Shown here piece by piece: positions 45,240 through 56,210 of a stretch of DNA of 64,000 bases. Under the pieces are notes generated by a model. That model saw only the letters and a program-made list of their open reading frames with translations, searched no databases and was not told the DNA's origin. Every line of letters starts with the position of its first letter. The stretch's first letter is position 1. This DNA is from Undaria pinnatifida (Eukaryota > Sar > Phaeophyceae > Laminariales > Alariaceae). Location: contig JABAKD010000025.1 of NCBI GenBank assembly GCA_012845835.1, forward strand, positions 16,035,966 to 16,099,965, read 5' to 3'. Both the position numbers and the translations under genes were made by a program.

Positions 45240-47700
45240 CCGGGCGAAAACATCCTTCTTCTACAGATAGTTCCTATACTTCCGTCCGGAGCGTTTGCCG
45301 CGGGTTGCTTGTCTCACCAAATAATCCGCCAGTAAATATGATTTTTCCCGCACTGTTTTAAAGTTGATTGCTTTCTTCAAGAAAAATTAGGTTTTATAAT
45401 TGGTGCGCAAGTGAAGGAGGCAAATGATGTTATGTCCATGCGATCAACCATCTCGCTCTGCCGCACTCTTCTGCCCGAGGCAATCGGAACCGCCCTTGGC
45501 AATAGATCAAGCCAGGAGCAGGCAGTGACGCTAGGAGAAGGATACTCAAAGCAGAGGAGAAGGTGATACGGCGACAACAGCAGTGTGGGAAGGTTTTGGC
45601 ATTCTCTCTTTTGCGGATAAGCAAGGCGAGTACGTACGGCATGCGGATAGTTTGAACTACTCGTATTAATAGTTGTCGTCGTTTCAGCATGGGTCTATAC
45701 GGCCTGTCGAACAGCAGTGCATATTACTGATATAGTGCCGGTAAAAGCGAGTGGCAGGACTGGAATCCGGTTAATAACTTGTGTTATATGTTGGTTTGAA
45801 AACAATTGCACGATACCCAGTACAGTAGTAGTGCCGGTTTCCGTTATAATGCGGGCGTTGTTGGCTGGCCCGTACCGGCACTATAAGGAGACTTGTGTGG
45901 GTGCGTGTGCACACTCTCGCTCGCGTTTGGGTTCGTCGGACGCCATACCCAGCATTTAAAGAAGGCAGACCCCGACTGCCACAGTAAGATAGAGTAGGAG
46001 TAAGATATAGTACTAGTGGTGCGTGCTGCTGTCACAACGAAAATTAAGCAGCGGTCGCTGGGAATTCATGAAGTCGATTCGTTCGAGTACAGGTCGTTCC
46101 CTTGTTTGCCGTGTTTTTTTTCCATGTTGCGGGGGAATAGGAAAAGTTCAGGCGTACATAGTACCTCGACTATTTCCGAAGAACAGCAGCAGTACTCATA
46201 CCCTACATAAGCATACAACCTCTCGAAGTCAGGTAGACAGGTTTCGTTGCGTCCAGGTCCCACGGCACGAAGGGAACCAATACGGCAGCGATGCAACCCC
46301 CGTATGATTGTGCGCAGTACCCATAGGCAGGGTCTCGTAAATGAAAGAGTGCAGCAGTCCGTCCATCAATATACATCCCATTTTGTGTTTATCTTATATT
46401 GCAAATGATATCTATATTTTAGCTCAAGTTTGTGAGCTGTGAAAAAGTACAGCATACCGATTGGATTCGTGCTGCTCCTACTGCTGTCGTGTGCGATATA
46501 TGCAGCTCACTGAACGATAGTGCTTCTGCGCAGGTTGTTGCCTGCTCTGCTGGCGAACCGTGATCAACTTCACCCTATCTCCACTGCACCTGCCCATGGT
46601 GGTGTCTTTGCTTTTGTACCAGAACCTCTCGTACCACGTTGCCGTGCAATGTGTGGTCAGCATATAGACTAGTCTAGACCAGCTGTGTACCGGTAGTAGT
46701 TCTATCTCCGGGGTGTCGGGTACTTATTAGTCGGCCTACGAGTAGTGCACATGTATTAGACTAGTCTAGACTAGTCTACGTATACTTTATGAAAAAATTT
46801 CAAGGACGTCAGCCGTGAGTTCGACGAATTTCAGGTCAATACTCATCTTTACAATACTTGTACAGCAGTCTAATGTATATCGTGTCCATCAACCAACATA
46901 GACCTCGCTGTGAAGCGTTTGGGCAAAAGGGCCGACAAGATACGGTTGGCATTGCGTATCCAAATCCAAACGGTACGCGCGACGTACCGGCGGATATCTG
47001 TCTCGTACTAAGCTGTGGCCACTATCAATAAACTTTGTCTATAGTCTATCTTCCAAGGATGTAGAATCGGTATGGACACTTCTACATACCTGCTACAGCA
47101 GTAGAGAAAAAAGGGTTTTCCACCATATTTCATTCTAAATTTCCATCCAGAAAAATTGACCAATCAGAAAACTGCGGGCACGAAATCCTTTTCTCAGTAG
47201 CAAGAGTTTACACAAGTACCAGGTACTCTTTTACCACTCTGCAAGATAACCCCGCACTTCTCGTACTGTAACTTCATCTACAGACAGTTTGTCCCCAGAA
47301 ACATATGGGTCTGTCACCTGGTGAGTTATGGAGGGGCTCCAAACACTACTGACAGTTGTACAACATGATACCTGGTAACGTGTGTTCGGCAACAACACTC
47401 ATTCGTTGTAAATGGTGGAAATATAACACTTGCGCTCGTCCCACTGATGTAGTCTATGTACTATCTACCTGAGGTTCCACTACTAGTCTGTTAATCGAGT
47501 GTTTGCGAATTAAATATAAAATTCCATAAAAAATAGTCGTCGAGCGAACTTTGAAGAAAGAATTTGCCCCTAAACGGCATGGAAATTCCGATTTGGTGGA
47601 ACGATTTAAAGTGAAATTCCATCAATGTCGACCAGTTCACACGATTGGCCTACCAACACCATCGCTCTCCAGGCACAACGGCACAACAATCAGAGGGCAC
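45240..47700. other. No supportable gene
   Basis: Contains a weak relative of the 1850-2010 repeat (45735-45845), a distant relative of the foldback head (46785-46870: GACGTCAGCCGTGAGTTCGA ... ACTCATCTTTACAA), and many TAGTCTAGAC and GTACCAGGTAC-type words. No gene could be built. Confidence 0.4.
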
Positions 47701-47734
47701 GAGGGCACAACCCACACGGCAGCATACAGCAGAC

Positions 47735-47970
47735 CACGAATGCTACTAGAGTCTAGAGGTATCACTCTTTTGGTCTGAAATTGTTTCTGAATGATGGGGC
47801 TCCTTACCCAAAATCGTCGGAAATTGGCAATCCCCCCCCCCCCCCCCCCCCCCCCTGATTCTCGTTGTGGACCTCGGCCATGGGATTTTCCATGCGGTGT
47901 AGCCGTTTTATTTTCCTCCAGACCAGTTTTTCGGGAAGAGTTATTAAGCTCCCGAATTTAAGGTCAGACA
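47735..47970. mobile_element. MITE-like family, partial copy
   Basis: ATGCTACTAGAGTCTAGAGGT, GTTTCTGAATGATGGGGCTCC, a C run, ACCTCGGCCATGGGATTTTC and CCAGTTTTTCGGGAAGAG follow the family order. The right terminus is lost. Another left end (GGCTGCTACGATAGGGACAG) lies at 48301. Confidence 0.5.
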
Positions 47971-48235
47971 CTGCTCGCTGTGCGCTGTGCTTGGCAGCGG
48001 TAGACAAAACCCAACATTGATGCGGAGGCACCGAAGAAAGGGTAGCTGGGGAAGCATGGCGCGTACGCTCAACCTCGGGGGTAGGTGCTAGTGAGCCGGC
48101 TCTCCCGCACTCTCGACGATGTGACCTCGTTCTCTGCTGCTGCGTGATGTCGTATTCGGTGCTGATTTTGTCAACCATCGTCGCTATACCACAAAACGTG
48201 TCGCGAAGCCTTCACCGCCGCCACCACCCACGCCG

Positions 48236-48305
48236 CACGGCCGCCGCCGCCGCCGCTGTTGCTGCTGCTGCTGCTGCTGCGGCTGCTGCTTCTGCTGCTT
48301 CGGCT
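48236..48305. repeat. GCC and CTG triplet microsatellite
   Basis: GCC/CCG triplets followed by GCTGCTGCTG triplets, about 70 bp. Confidence 0.9.
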
Positions 48306-48349
48306 GCTACGATAGGGACAGCACGTTTTGGGTAAAATATTGTGTGAAT

Positions 48350-49880
48350 GAGGGGGGGGGCTTAACGCCTTTACAACCGGAGGCCCTTTCGGGAGGACAG
48401 ATTTACTTGAAATTAGTATAGGGAGGGAGTTGGGGGCTGTGAAGGGGTCAACTCGACATCCTTGTAGACTGCTGTCATTCTTGTTTTCGCAAAAATTTTC
48501 GTTGCGTACCTACTGGTAGGCTACCCCTGGCATTGCTTATCGAGTTCAGTTTTTTGTTCTCTATTTTGCGTTTTGTTGGGGTATGTATTGATATCCTCGA
48601 GCGATGATGAGCCTAAAAAACATTAGGCGCACCCCCTCCCTACCGTAGTAATATTTGTAGTAGCATGGTTCATTTAGATATACAGCAGTGGGGACTCCCA
48701 TTGAAGAGCACACCGCGTGACAAGCCGAAGTAGGCGCTCTTAAACGCACTGCTCTTATCTGTATTTGGCAATACATGGCTTTTAGTATTGTATGGCGGAA
48801 CATGCCGATTGGACCGCTCTTAAGGCCGCGGGGGATATCCCACGGGAATACTTTGAGTAGGAGGTCGTATGGGGGCATTTCGCGTACACATAAAACCACT
48901 TAAAAATAGAGTGGGGCATCATCTGCAAACGAGATCCTTATTTCGAAACATAAAAAAAGCAGCAAGAAATATCCAATAATAATACAGAGTTTTTCAGGTA
49001 GGTGTTTTTGGCCCTTTTTTGGACTCCATAATATAACTTCCTACCCCTCACCTGTGTGCCTCTATATTTCCTCCAAAGACCTACTAAAGACAACAACATA
49101 AAAGAAGAGATATATCATCCGCCCGGCGAGCAGCAAACTTTAGGTGAAACTCGTTATTTCATCGGTGATGTGCCCATTGTAGTAGGCTCCCGCGTGTGAA
49201 TTGAAATAGTTCAGCGGTTTCGGGAGTTTTTTTTTGTGTCGGTGTCTCGCAAGTTCGAACTCACGAAAACATCTCGTGAGTTGCTTCTGGCTGTCTACGA
49301 TTGCTCTCTGGCGCGCCCGACGTCGTCATACACCGCACCAGGAGCGCTCCTCAGTTTCGCGGAATATGTGTGCTTATGGGGGGCTGTAGCTGCCCGCTAG
49401 TGAAGTGCACACGTTCAGTTGGGCATCGTTTTGTGTACCCGAAATTCGATCACTGCAGCGCCTCAAAGTCGAGGTGTGGACCACTGCTGGGAACCAGAGA
49501 GAAATCGATCTGAAGAGACTCACAGCATATGTGGATGAAGCACTCTTGACCCTGGTGTTTGCCAACTGTAAGCCACGAACCAGTCAAACGAAACTCTAAA
49601 CGCAGCGCGTTAACCTAGCCAAGTTGTTTTTACTGTTCCGATAAACATCCAGACATTAGAGTTGCCGGATAACCGGGGACCAGGGGACATTTGGGTCCCC
49701 CTGTGGCCTTAACGCCGTTAAAACTGGGAACCCGATTTGGGGAGGGGAATATTTGGTATTTGGAATTGGTGTGGAAAAGCGTTTGGGGATATTATCTCGG
49801 GGGCTCTTAAATCGGGATACCCTTTGTACTGCGATGGCATGCATTTTTTAGGGCGGCCGATGGCCTTTTCATCGAGTGTG
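48350..49880. other. No recognisable gene
   Basis: Several 60-110 codon frames on both strands, none with a domain, a consistent splice partner or a distinctive composition. Confidence 0.4.
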
Positions 49881-49884
49881 TCGT

Positions 49885-50665
49885 AGCGCGTTGTGATTGT
49901 TGGCATTCACCACAACTCACCTCTACATACGAAAAAATAATCCCGCGTAGTCCTTGATCCGAATGAGACACGTGCAAACAGGAAGGAGTTCGGGGGTAGC
50001 GCGTTGTGGCTGATGTTGCGCCGGACCTCGGCGACATGTATGATACAGTCGTTGGCATCCTAAGATGAAGATATAGGGTCTATCAGGTATACATACGAGA
50101 ACAGCAAACCGGAAAAAAATCAGCTGCATCGCGTTGTGGCTGTTGGTATGCATGATGGCAACTCCTTGTTATCGCAGTACAGCCTTTGTTGGTCACCAGA
50201 AAAGATACCCAGACACACAGTGGAAGGAATCCGGGCGTTTAATTGAGAGTTGTGGCTGTCGGTATGCATCATGCCTCACCGCTGCAGTTCTTCGCCGGTA
50301 AAAAAACGCAGAGCGACCCAAACCGGAAGAGATTCGGGATTCGGGTGTTAATTTCAACTCACCGATAGAGTACTTGGGTCACTTAAGATGCACAGACGCA
50401 AACCGGAAACAATTCCGGTGTACAATAGCTAGTTGTGGCTGTTGGTATCAAACACAACTCACCATTCAAACACAACTCACCATTCCAAAGAGCCCTTAAT
50501 GGCGAAATATTGTCAGCAGCAGACGAAACCCGGAAGGAAGTCGGGTGAAGTGAGTTGTGGCTGTTCGTGCTTTCGCCAAAACTTACCGCCACTGTATACA
50601 ATGATGCAGTCCTTTGTCGCAAAGTACACACAGGCGCAAACTGGAAGGAACTCGGGTGCAGTAGA
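49885..50665. repeat. Tandem array, about 7 diverged copies of a 75-130 bp unit
   Basis: Each unit opens with GTTGTGGCTGTTGGTATGCA (or a variant), often has CAACTCACC next, and closes with GCAAACCGGAAGGAATTCGG. Openings are near 49888, 49998, 50130, 50250, 50429 and 50552. The unit near 50365 lacks its opening. Two further opening words lie at 50870-50925. Interiors between the conserved ends are dissimilar, so only the ends are constrained or recent. Confidence 0.7.
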
Positions 50666-50684
50666 TTTCCCTCTGTAGCACCGG

Positions 50685-50845
50685 TTGAGTAGTGCCGGTT
50701 GAGTAGTGATGGTTGCCCGCTGTAGTGCCTGTCAAATCGCTCGGCGCAGATGGGAAAAACCAGTAGTGGCAGTGTGCGAAATGATACCGGTTGCCTCTAT
50801 AGTGTCGGTATTTCCGGCTGGTACGTAACAGGTGCCGGCAAATTA
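50685..50845. repeat. Interspersed repeat shared with 1850-2010
   Basis: GAGTAGTGATGGTTGCCCGCT, CGCAGATGGGAAAAACCAG, TAGTGGCAGTGTG and GTGTCGGTATTTCCGGC then TGGTACGTA, in the order seen at 1850-2010. Same orientation. Confidence 0.6.
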
Positions 50846-51267
50846 AGAGGAACCCCCACTACGTAGCGAGCTGTGGTTGTTGGTATTTTGTACCTGATTG
50901 CGCGTTCTGGCTGTTGGTATTCAACAAAACTCGCCGAAACCGTCCTTGACCGCCAAAGGGGTACACGGATGGAGGGGGGAAAGGGGAGGTGGTCGGGGGG
51001 TTGGCGGCGACCGGAGGCGGGTGAACTGGGGGCGGCGGAATGGAGGGGGGGCTTGGGAGGTGATCACGGCACTTTGCACATGCATGCTAGAATTAGTGTC
51101 GGAGTAGCACTTGCTTTTTCTGAGGGTGCCCGTTGGAGCAACTATGTACCTCACCCACACTCTGACTTTGAGAGAAGTTCAAATGCAACACTATCAGCGA
51201 TCCGATGGACTGCATAACAACGACATTGTTGGGTACTTCCACCGTTGATTAGCTGTGTCTGCTAGTC

Positions 51268-51291
51268 TAGGTTTAGGGTTAGGGTTAGAGT
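51268..51291 (+). repeat. Short interstitial telomere-like repeat
   Basis: GTTTAGGG, then TTAGGG and TTAGAG: about three units of TTAGGG type. Too short to be more than a relic or chance word. Confidence 0.5.
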
Positions 51292-51299
51292 ACTCAATC

Positions 51300-52990
51300 T
51301 GCTAGTAGTGTGACAGCTGCGATGGTAGTATATTATGCTTGTTTGTGCAGGCCTCTGTCTCTGCTGCACCGTTCACTCGTCCGTCTCCACAACAATGCTT
51401 GCGCTCGCAGCACTGCCGATAATACCAGGGGCCAGATCGCGTTTGGTTCTGAAGCGTGTAGTCTATACATGAAATAAATGGTCTTGGTAAATACCGACCA
51501 CCTGGCACCTTATAGCGTAAATTTCTACCAGGTCCCAGGTATATAGTCTAGTATACTAGGGTACCACGTTATCGGGTAGTTACTCGGCTGAGGAGCCCCG
51601 TCAGTCAGCCGCAAGAAGAATGTCGAAACCTGCTAACCCTGTTTTGTTGATTGTCTTCTCCGGGGGTGGAGATGAGTCCCGTCAGTCATCCGTAAGAATG
51701 TCCAAACCGCCTGCCGTATTTGTTGATGGCCCTTTAGCCGAGGGCCGAGGCACTGACCTGCCGCGCAATTTGAATCGCAAACTGAATAATACACAAATAA
51801 GTTATTGGTATTATATTTGTTTCCAGTAATATGTTTATCATCCGACAATGAATGGGCAGCACGAGCTTCAACATTTCGATCATTTACAAACATCTCACAC
51901 GTAGGACAGATCCCCGATCACCATTTGATAATCAAGATCTTCCAGGAGAATGTGTATATATATGGTCTAGCTGATGATACCGGGTAGAAGCCGTACAATC
52001 TGTATGATCTAGCAAAAAAAAGATTGGATGTCCTGCCGACGGCGCCATCATATGACAAGTAGTGCTGTTACAGACACAGGCCGCCCTCTTGCCGGTCTCT
52101 CTACTATGCAGGTTCCACGTTGGTCACTCACTTGTTTTTGATGAGCTTTTGTATTAGTCCCACAGGCCACGTGGATAATGCTGGACGCTAAAACGCGTTG
52201 CAAATCCACGGAACAAAAGCATCATTCCTTTTTCCCTAAACGCACATGCCTTCGAAGGCATGCGAAAGCACATGATGCCTTTAAAGCGCATGTGAAACCC
52301 TTTATATCGTTTCCGTATCCTAGATCTTGCCTTGTTAGGCTCCCAGGGAAACACCTTAACAAATTGTATACGGATCCTACACAACATGGCGTAACGGCAG
52401 AAGGTACAGGATCTACCTTAGATTGCGTAGATCGTGATCTGCCCGAGGCTTGAAACATTCTCGGTAATGGGAAGAAAACCGAGGGCAACCTATGAAACAA
52501 GAAACCTATGCACGAACTCAACCTAATGTAGTCTACTACACCTACCTGCCAATGTATTTTACAGCCTTCTTTTTCGCCAATTTCAATGTGCTTGCCGAAT
52601 TCTCTGTTGTGTTGCGGCGCCAGCTGTTGAAAGTACCCTTGCGCTCATTGGTCCTGTACTGCGACGAAATATTCTTTTAACGTCTTAGTCTAGACCTACA
52701 TAGGAATACGCATCATATCTGCACTACTGGTAACATCGATGTATGCAAAGTCTGGTCTAGTGATATAACTTACGTACGTGTTTTCGACCCTCCTTTGCTG
52801 ATGTGTGCTTTCCGCCCTTTACACTTTTTTTCGTTTCGTGTGTGGCCGCCAACGGTTTGAGGTTTCCTTGGCCTCACTGATGGCGTACTGTGCTGAAAGG
52901 TGTACCTGGTATTTAATATGACTTTGATATTCAAATTACGTATCATGCTTGCACCTGCAGTTATAATTTGCAATCACGGCTTTCCGACCC
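51300..52990. other. No supportable gene; repeated 75-bp segment near its middle
   Basis: The stretch 51940-52015 (GTATATATATGGTCTAGCTG, CGGGTAGAAGCCGTACAATC) recurs at 53545-53625 (GTGTATGGTCTAGTTG, CGGGTAGAAGCCGTACGATC). A frame at 52178-52453 reads fairly protein-like at its end but has no recognisable domain. Confidence 0.4.
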
Positions 52991-52994
52991 TTGA

Positions 52995-54056
52995 ATGCCG
53001 TCGTGCTTTCCGGCTTATGCACACTATGTTGTATGCTGTAGCACCATCAGACTTATCACGTACCTGGTAATAACCTGCTACTACAAAGAAAGCTCCTGTT
53101 TTGTGCCGTTTGGCTTTGCTTGTATTCCCCATGTTTTGTGGATTTTTTCTGCGCTATCGGATGAAGGTCACCCACCTCAGCCTCCCTGGACTCGTACCGT
53201 GATGGGCGAGGAGACCAAGATTAGCGATTTGGAGAACGGTGAGTGCATTGCAATACAGTAGGGGGTTCCCCCACGAGGCGGTCTGAGCAAGGCGGCACCC
53301 CGGTATAACGCGGTCAATCGCTTGGCGCACGTGGGAAACAGACTAATATCCTGGAACTAACACGGTGTCTTCCCCCAACAAGGCGGTCACATTGCTGGGC
53401 CACACCACCGCCAAAGGAGGCGAGGACTACCGCAGAATCCCACGGATACCGGAACGTCAGCTAGTGTACACTGTCGGCGGGCAAAAACAACACTAGGAAA
53501 AAATAGAGCACGCGTCTCATAGATCGCCGACCCGCTCTTGATGATCTAGATGTTTCAGGTGGAAGACGTGTATGGTCTAGTTGTCGCTCCCGGGTAGAAG
53601 CCGTACGATCTCCATGATACAGCACACTTTCCAGGGTTGGAGTTGTACTCTATACGCAGATCTTAGCGCAACAACTCATAGCCCTAAACACATCATATAC
53701 TGTATGTAATATCTAGCTCCTGATCTGGCCAAGGTGTGAATAGATAATTGGCAACAAGAAGACCAACGTCACTTTTTAAGGACGCCGAGAAAATTCGGAA
53801 TGCGACACGGTTCTCAGCGGAGAACGCTACCCTAAACCCTGCGGTATATTCCATGCCTAAGATTGCTCTGAGATAGATATCGCGATGAAGTTAAGCTTGA
53901 AAGATCTCGCTCATGTTGTTGTTGCTTCTGTTTGCAGGCGACTGCGGCAAAACGCTTTGGACGCTTTATATTGAACCTTCATCAGTCAGTACATCGCCGG
54001 GAATGCAACTCCCGAACTACGCTTCTGTGTCCTCTCCTCCCTGTGCCAACTACTAA
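52995..54056 (+). CDS. Small two-exon gene, unknown function
   Basis: Exon 1 (from ATG 52995, or a later start or acceptor) ends at 53238 with EETKISDLENG at a GTGAGT donor, in phase 1. Exon 2 starts at 53938 after a pyrimidine-rich CTTCTGTTTGCAG acceptor and restores the frame: DCGKTLWTLYIEPSS, GMQLPNYASVSSPPCANY, TAA at 54054. The intron is 699 bp and contains the repeat at 53545-53625. The predicted protein is about 120 residues if ATG 52995 is right. Its first third is hydrophobic and Cys-rich (FVPFGFACIPHVLWIFSAL) and could be a signal anchor. I recognise no family. A 10-bp repeat array begins right after the stop. Confidence 0.4.
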
Positions 54057-54600
54057 ACATGCAGCACATACAAGACAAAACAGCACACAGCAAAGCATAA
54101 AGCACATACAACGTATACCGCGCATACAACGCATCCACCACATGAAACACGTACAGCCCATACAATATATTCAGCACATACATCAACACATATAGCACAT
54201 ACTGTGCATACAGCACCGGCCGCACATACAACTCACATATAACACATTCATGATATACGAGCCATACATCACGTCGGCGGGCGCAAACATCGGATACAGC
54301 ACATGCAGCACATGCAATAAATGCATCACGTATCACACATAAAGCACACACAACGCATACAACGCGCACAACACATAATATCACAAACAGCACATGGAAC
54401 ACATAGCAAAGCATACAGCACGTTACAATGCATGCATGACATACAGCACGTACAACCCATACAATACACGCAGCATATACAGCACATACACCACATGCGA
54501 CATATTCAACACATACAACACATTCAGCACACACAACACATTCAGCATACGTACATCTGGTGCATCACGTACAACACATACAGACCACTACGGCACATGG
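54057..54600. repeat. Tandem repeat with 10-bp period, unit near ACATACAACA
   Basis: More than forty degenerate units (CATACAGCA, CATACAACG, CACATACAAC, TTCAGCACA) with a 10-bp rhythm. It begins at the stop codon of the preceding gene. The minus strand yields a Cys/Val/Tyr-rich artefact frame. Confidence 0.85.
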
Positions 54601-55195
54601 ATGCAGGACAAATGCGCTTGTTCCCTTCCACGTTGGCCTATTATTAACAAATAGCGAACTCCCGCGTTGTTACTCGCTTAGGATCAACGCTACGGTATGG
54701 ACGTGCACTAGTTACTCCCACGGCCTCTTGTTTCAGAGGATCAGAGCCTCTGGCGCGGGTACCTATCCTGTGCATTGGTGGGTCGTTGGCATTTGTTCTT
54801 TGACGCGATATGTGCCGTCGTGGAATTCATTTTTTTCACCAATGTTTTTAAATGAGGTACATGGTTGTTCGCGCTAATGGCTTCTTCTCATCAGAAAAAT
54901 GTATAATGGGGTCACCTCCCGTTACCGTTGCTCGCGTCTTAGTATGCCTTGGAAAAATTTAGTTGTATTTTACATTTCGGGTGGATGGGGAGGGAGACTC
55001 AGCACGTGACCCACCCAACCACCGTCCCCCCATACGTAGTGGCCTCGCGCAAGCAATGCTTCACCGTGTTCCCACATCCCTGCTCCTGACACTTTGCAGT
55101 TTCTCAAGGCAGCGTATTCTCCAATTTTTTCATGGAAGAGAACATTCTATGAATCTGTGCACCCGCAATATAATGTTTTGACGTGCCTTGTATTG

Positions 55196-55448
55196 CAACG
55201 GTTGTTACATCTATTTGCCAGGCGGATGTGTTCGAAGCTGGGATCTCCCACAGGGCTCTTCTCATGAGCGGGGAATACATTTGGGTGAGAGGGCACCCAG
55301 CACAACTATCATCGAGATGCCGAAGATTGTTATGGCATCCGCTTCCCCCAATTTTTGTACAGGCGTTACGGTTCCTGTGGAAGACGAATGCTGCCTAGCC
55401 AACGGCACGCTAGCATTATGCGTCGTCTCCTGCGATGTGTTCACTTAG
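55196..55448 (+). CDS. Possible Cys-rich exon(s), unknown protein
   Basis: After an acceptor-like CTATTTGCCAG (55220) two overlapping frames look protein-like: ADVFEAGISHRALLMSGEYI and SSHERGIHLGERAPSTTIIE. The second continues IVMASASPNFCTGVTVPVED, ECCLANGTLALCVVSCDVFT, TAG. A GTGAG donor (55285) and a TTTTTGTACAG acceptor (55362) bound a 78-nt segment, a multiple of three, that could be an optional intron. Whether this belongs to the membrane-protein gene downstream is unknown. Confidence 0.3.
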
Positions 55449-55919
55449 GGGGATTCCTAGCGAGCGCACGGAATCACGCCGTACGATAATTCTGTTTTTA
55501 CCATCAGCCTTGTGTTGGAACTGCAGTAAATCTCCTTTGCGGAGGGACACTGTTTACTACCACTTAGAACTAGTCGGGGGCTATTTTGTGCTGGCAAAAG
55601 GGGGGAGTAACACCAGCTTCCGTAACAAACGGTCACGAAATTGGCGTTTGGTATTTTGTGTGCGGGCGTTACGCCGCGAGTACTAGGTCATCTTCTCTTA
55701 GTTGTGACGTTGAATGATACTTGCCCACTGTTAAACCAATTGAAAGTACACGATTGAACTCCACCAATGAAACTACTCGAATGAAACGAGCCTATTTACA
55801 TTAAACAGCTGATAGCAACCAATCGAAATCAACCAACCAATTAAAGTCAATCTGTTGGAATCAGCCACGCCTTCTCGATTTTTCCGACACTCGTCGTTGT
55901 CATTAGGTACGACGACACA

Positions 55920-56210
55920 ATGGCGACTCGCGAAAAAGTTCTCCACGGCATCGTACCGTCATTCTGCACGACTCACAACGTTTTCTCTAGTTGGACAGAA
56001 ATTATGATACCGTCGAAAACCTTAAAAAGGGCTTCAGCTGGGTCTGAAGATTTCTTGTGTTTTGTGCTAGAAATGAGTCATGCCGACGACTCCGTCATAT
56101 CGGCGACGCCAAGTGTGAAGAATTCCCCAGGCGAGGATGCAGAGATGTTGATGCTGGCTAATTTTGTTCTCCTGGAACCTGCTACTTCAACGGTATTGGT
56201 GCACACCTAA
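55920..56210 (+). CDS. Possible first exon or small ORF (97 codons including stop)
   Basis: ATG at 55920 sits in a favourable context (ACACAATGG) after a stop-rich, AACCAAT-containing stretch that could be a promoter or leader. The peptide starts MATREKVLHGIVPSF, has LCFVLEMSHADDSVISATPS in the middle and ends PATSTVLVHT. A phase-0 donor candidate GTATTG follows PATST. It could be the first exon of the membrane-protein gene ending at 63264, but I could not fix the join. Confidence 0.3.
   Translation: MATREKVLHGIVPSFCTTHNVFSSWTEIMIPSKTLKRASAGSEDFLCFVLEMSHADDSVISATPSVKNSPGEDAEMLMLANFVLLEPATSTVLVHT

Noticed and set aside
53986-54534. 182-codon Cys/Val/Tyr-rich minus-strand frame
   Set aside because: It is the reverse translation of the 10-bp ACATACAACA array.
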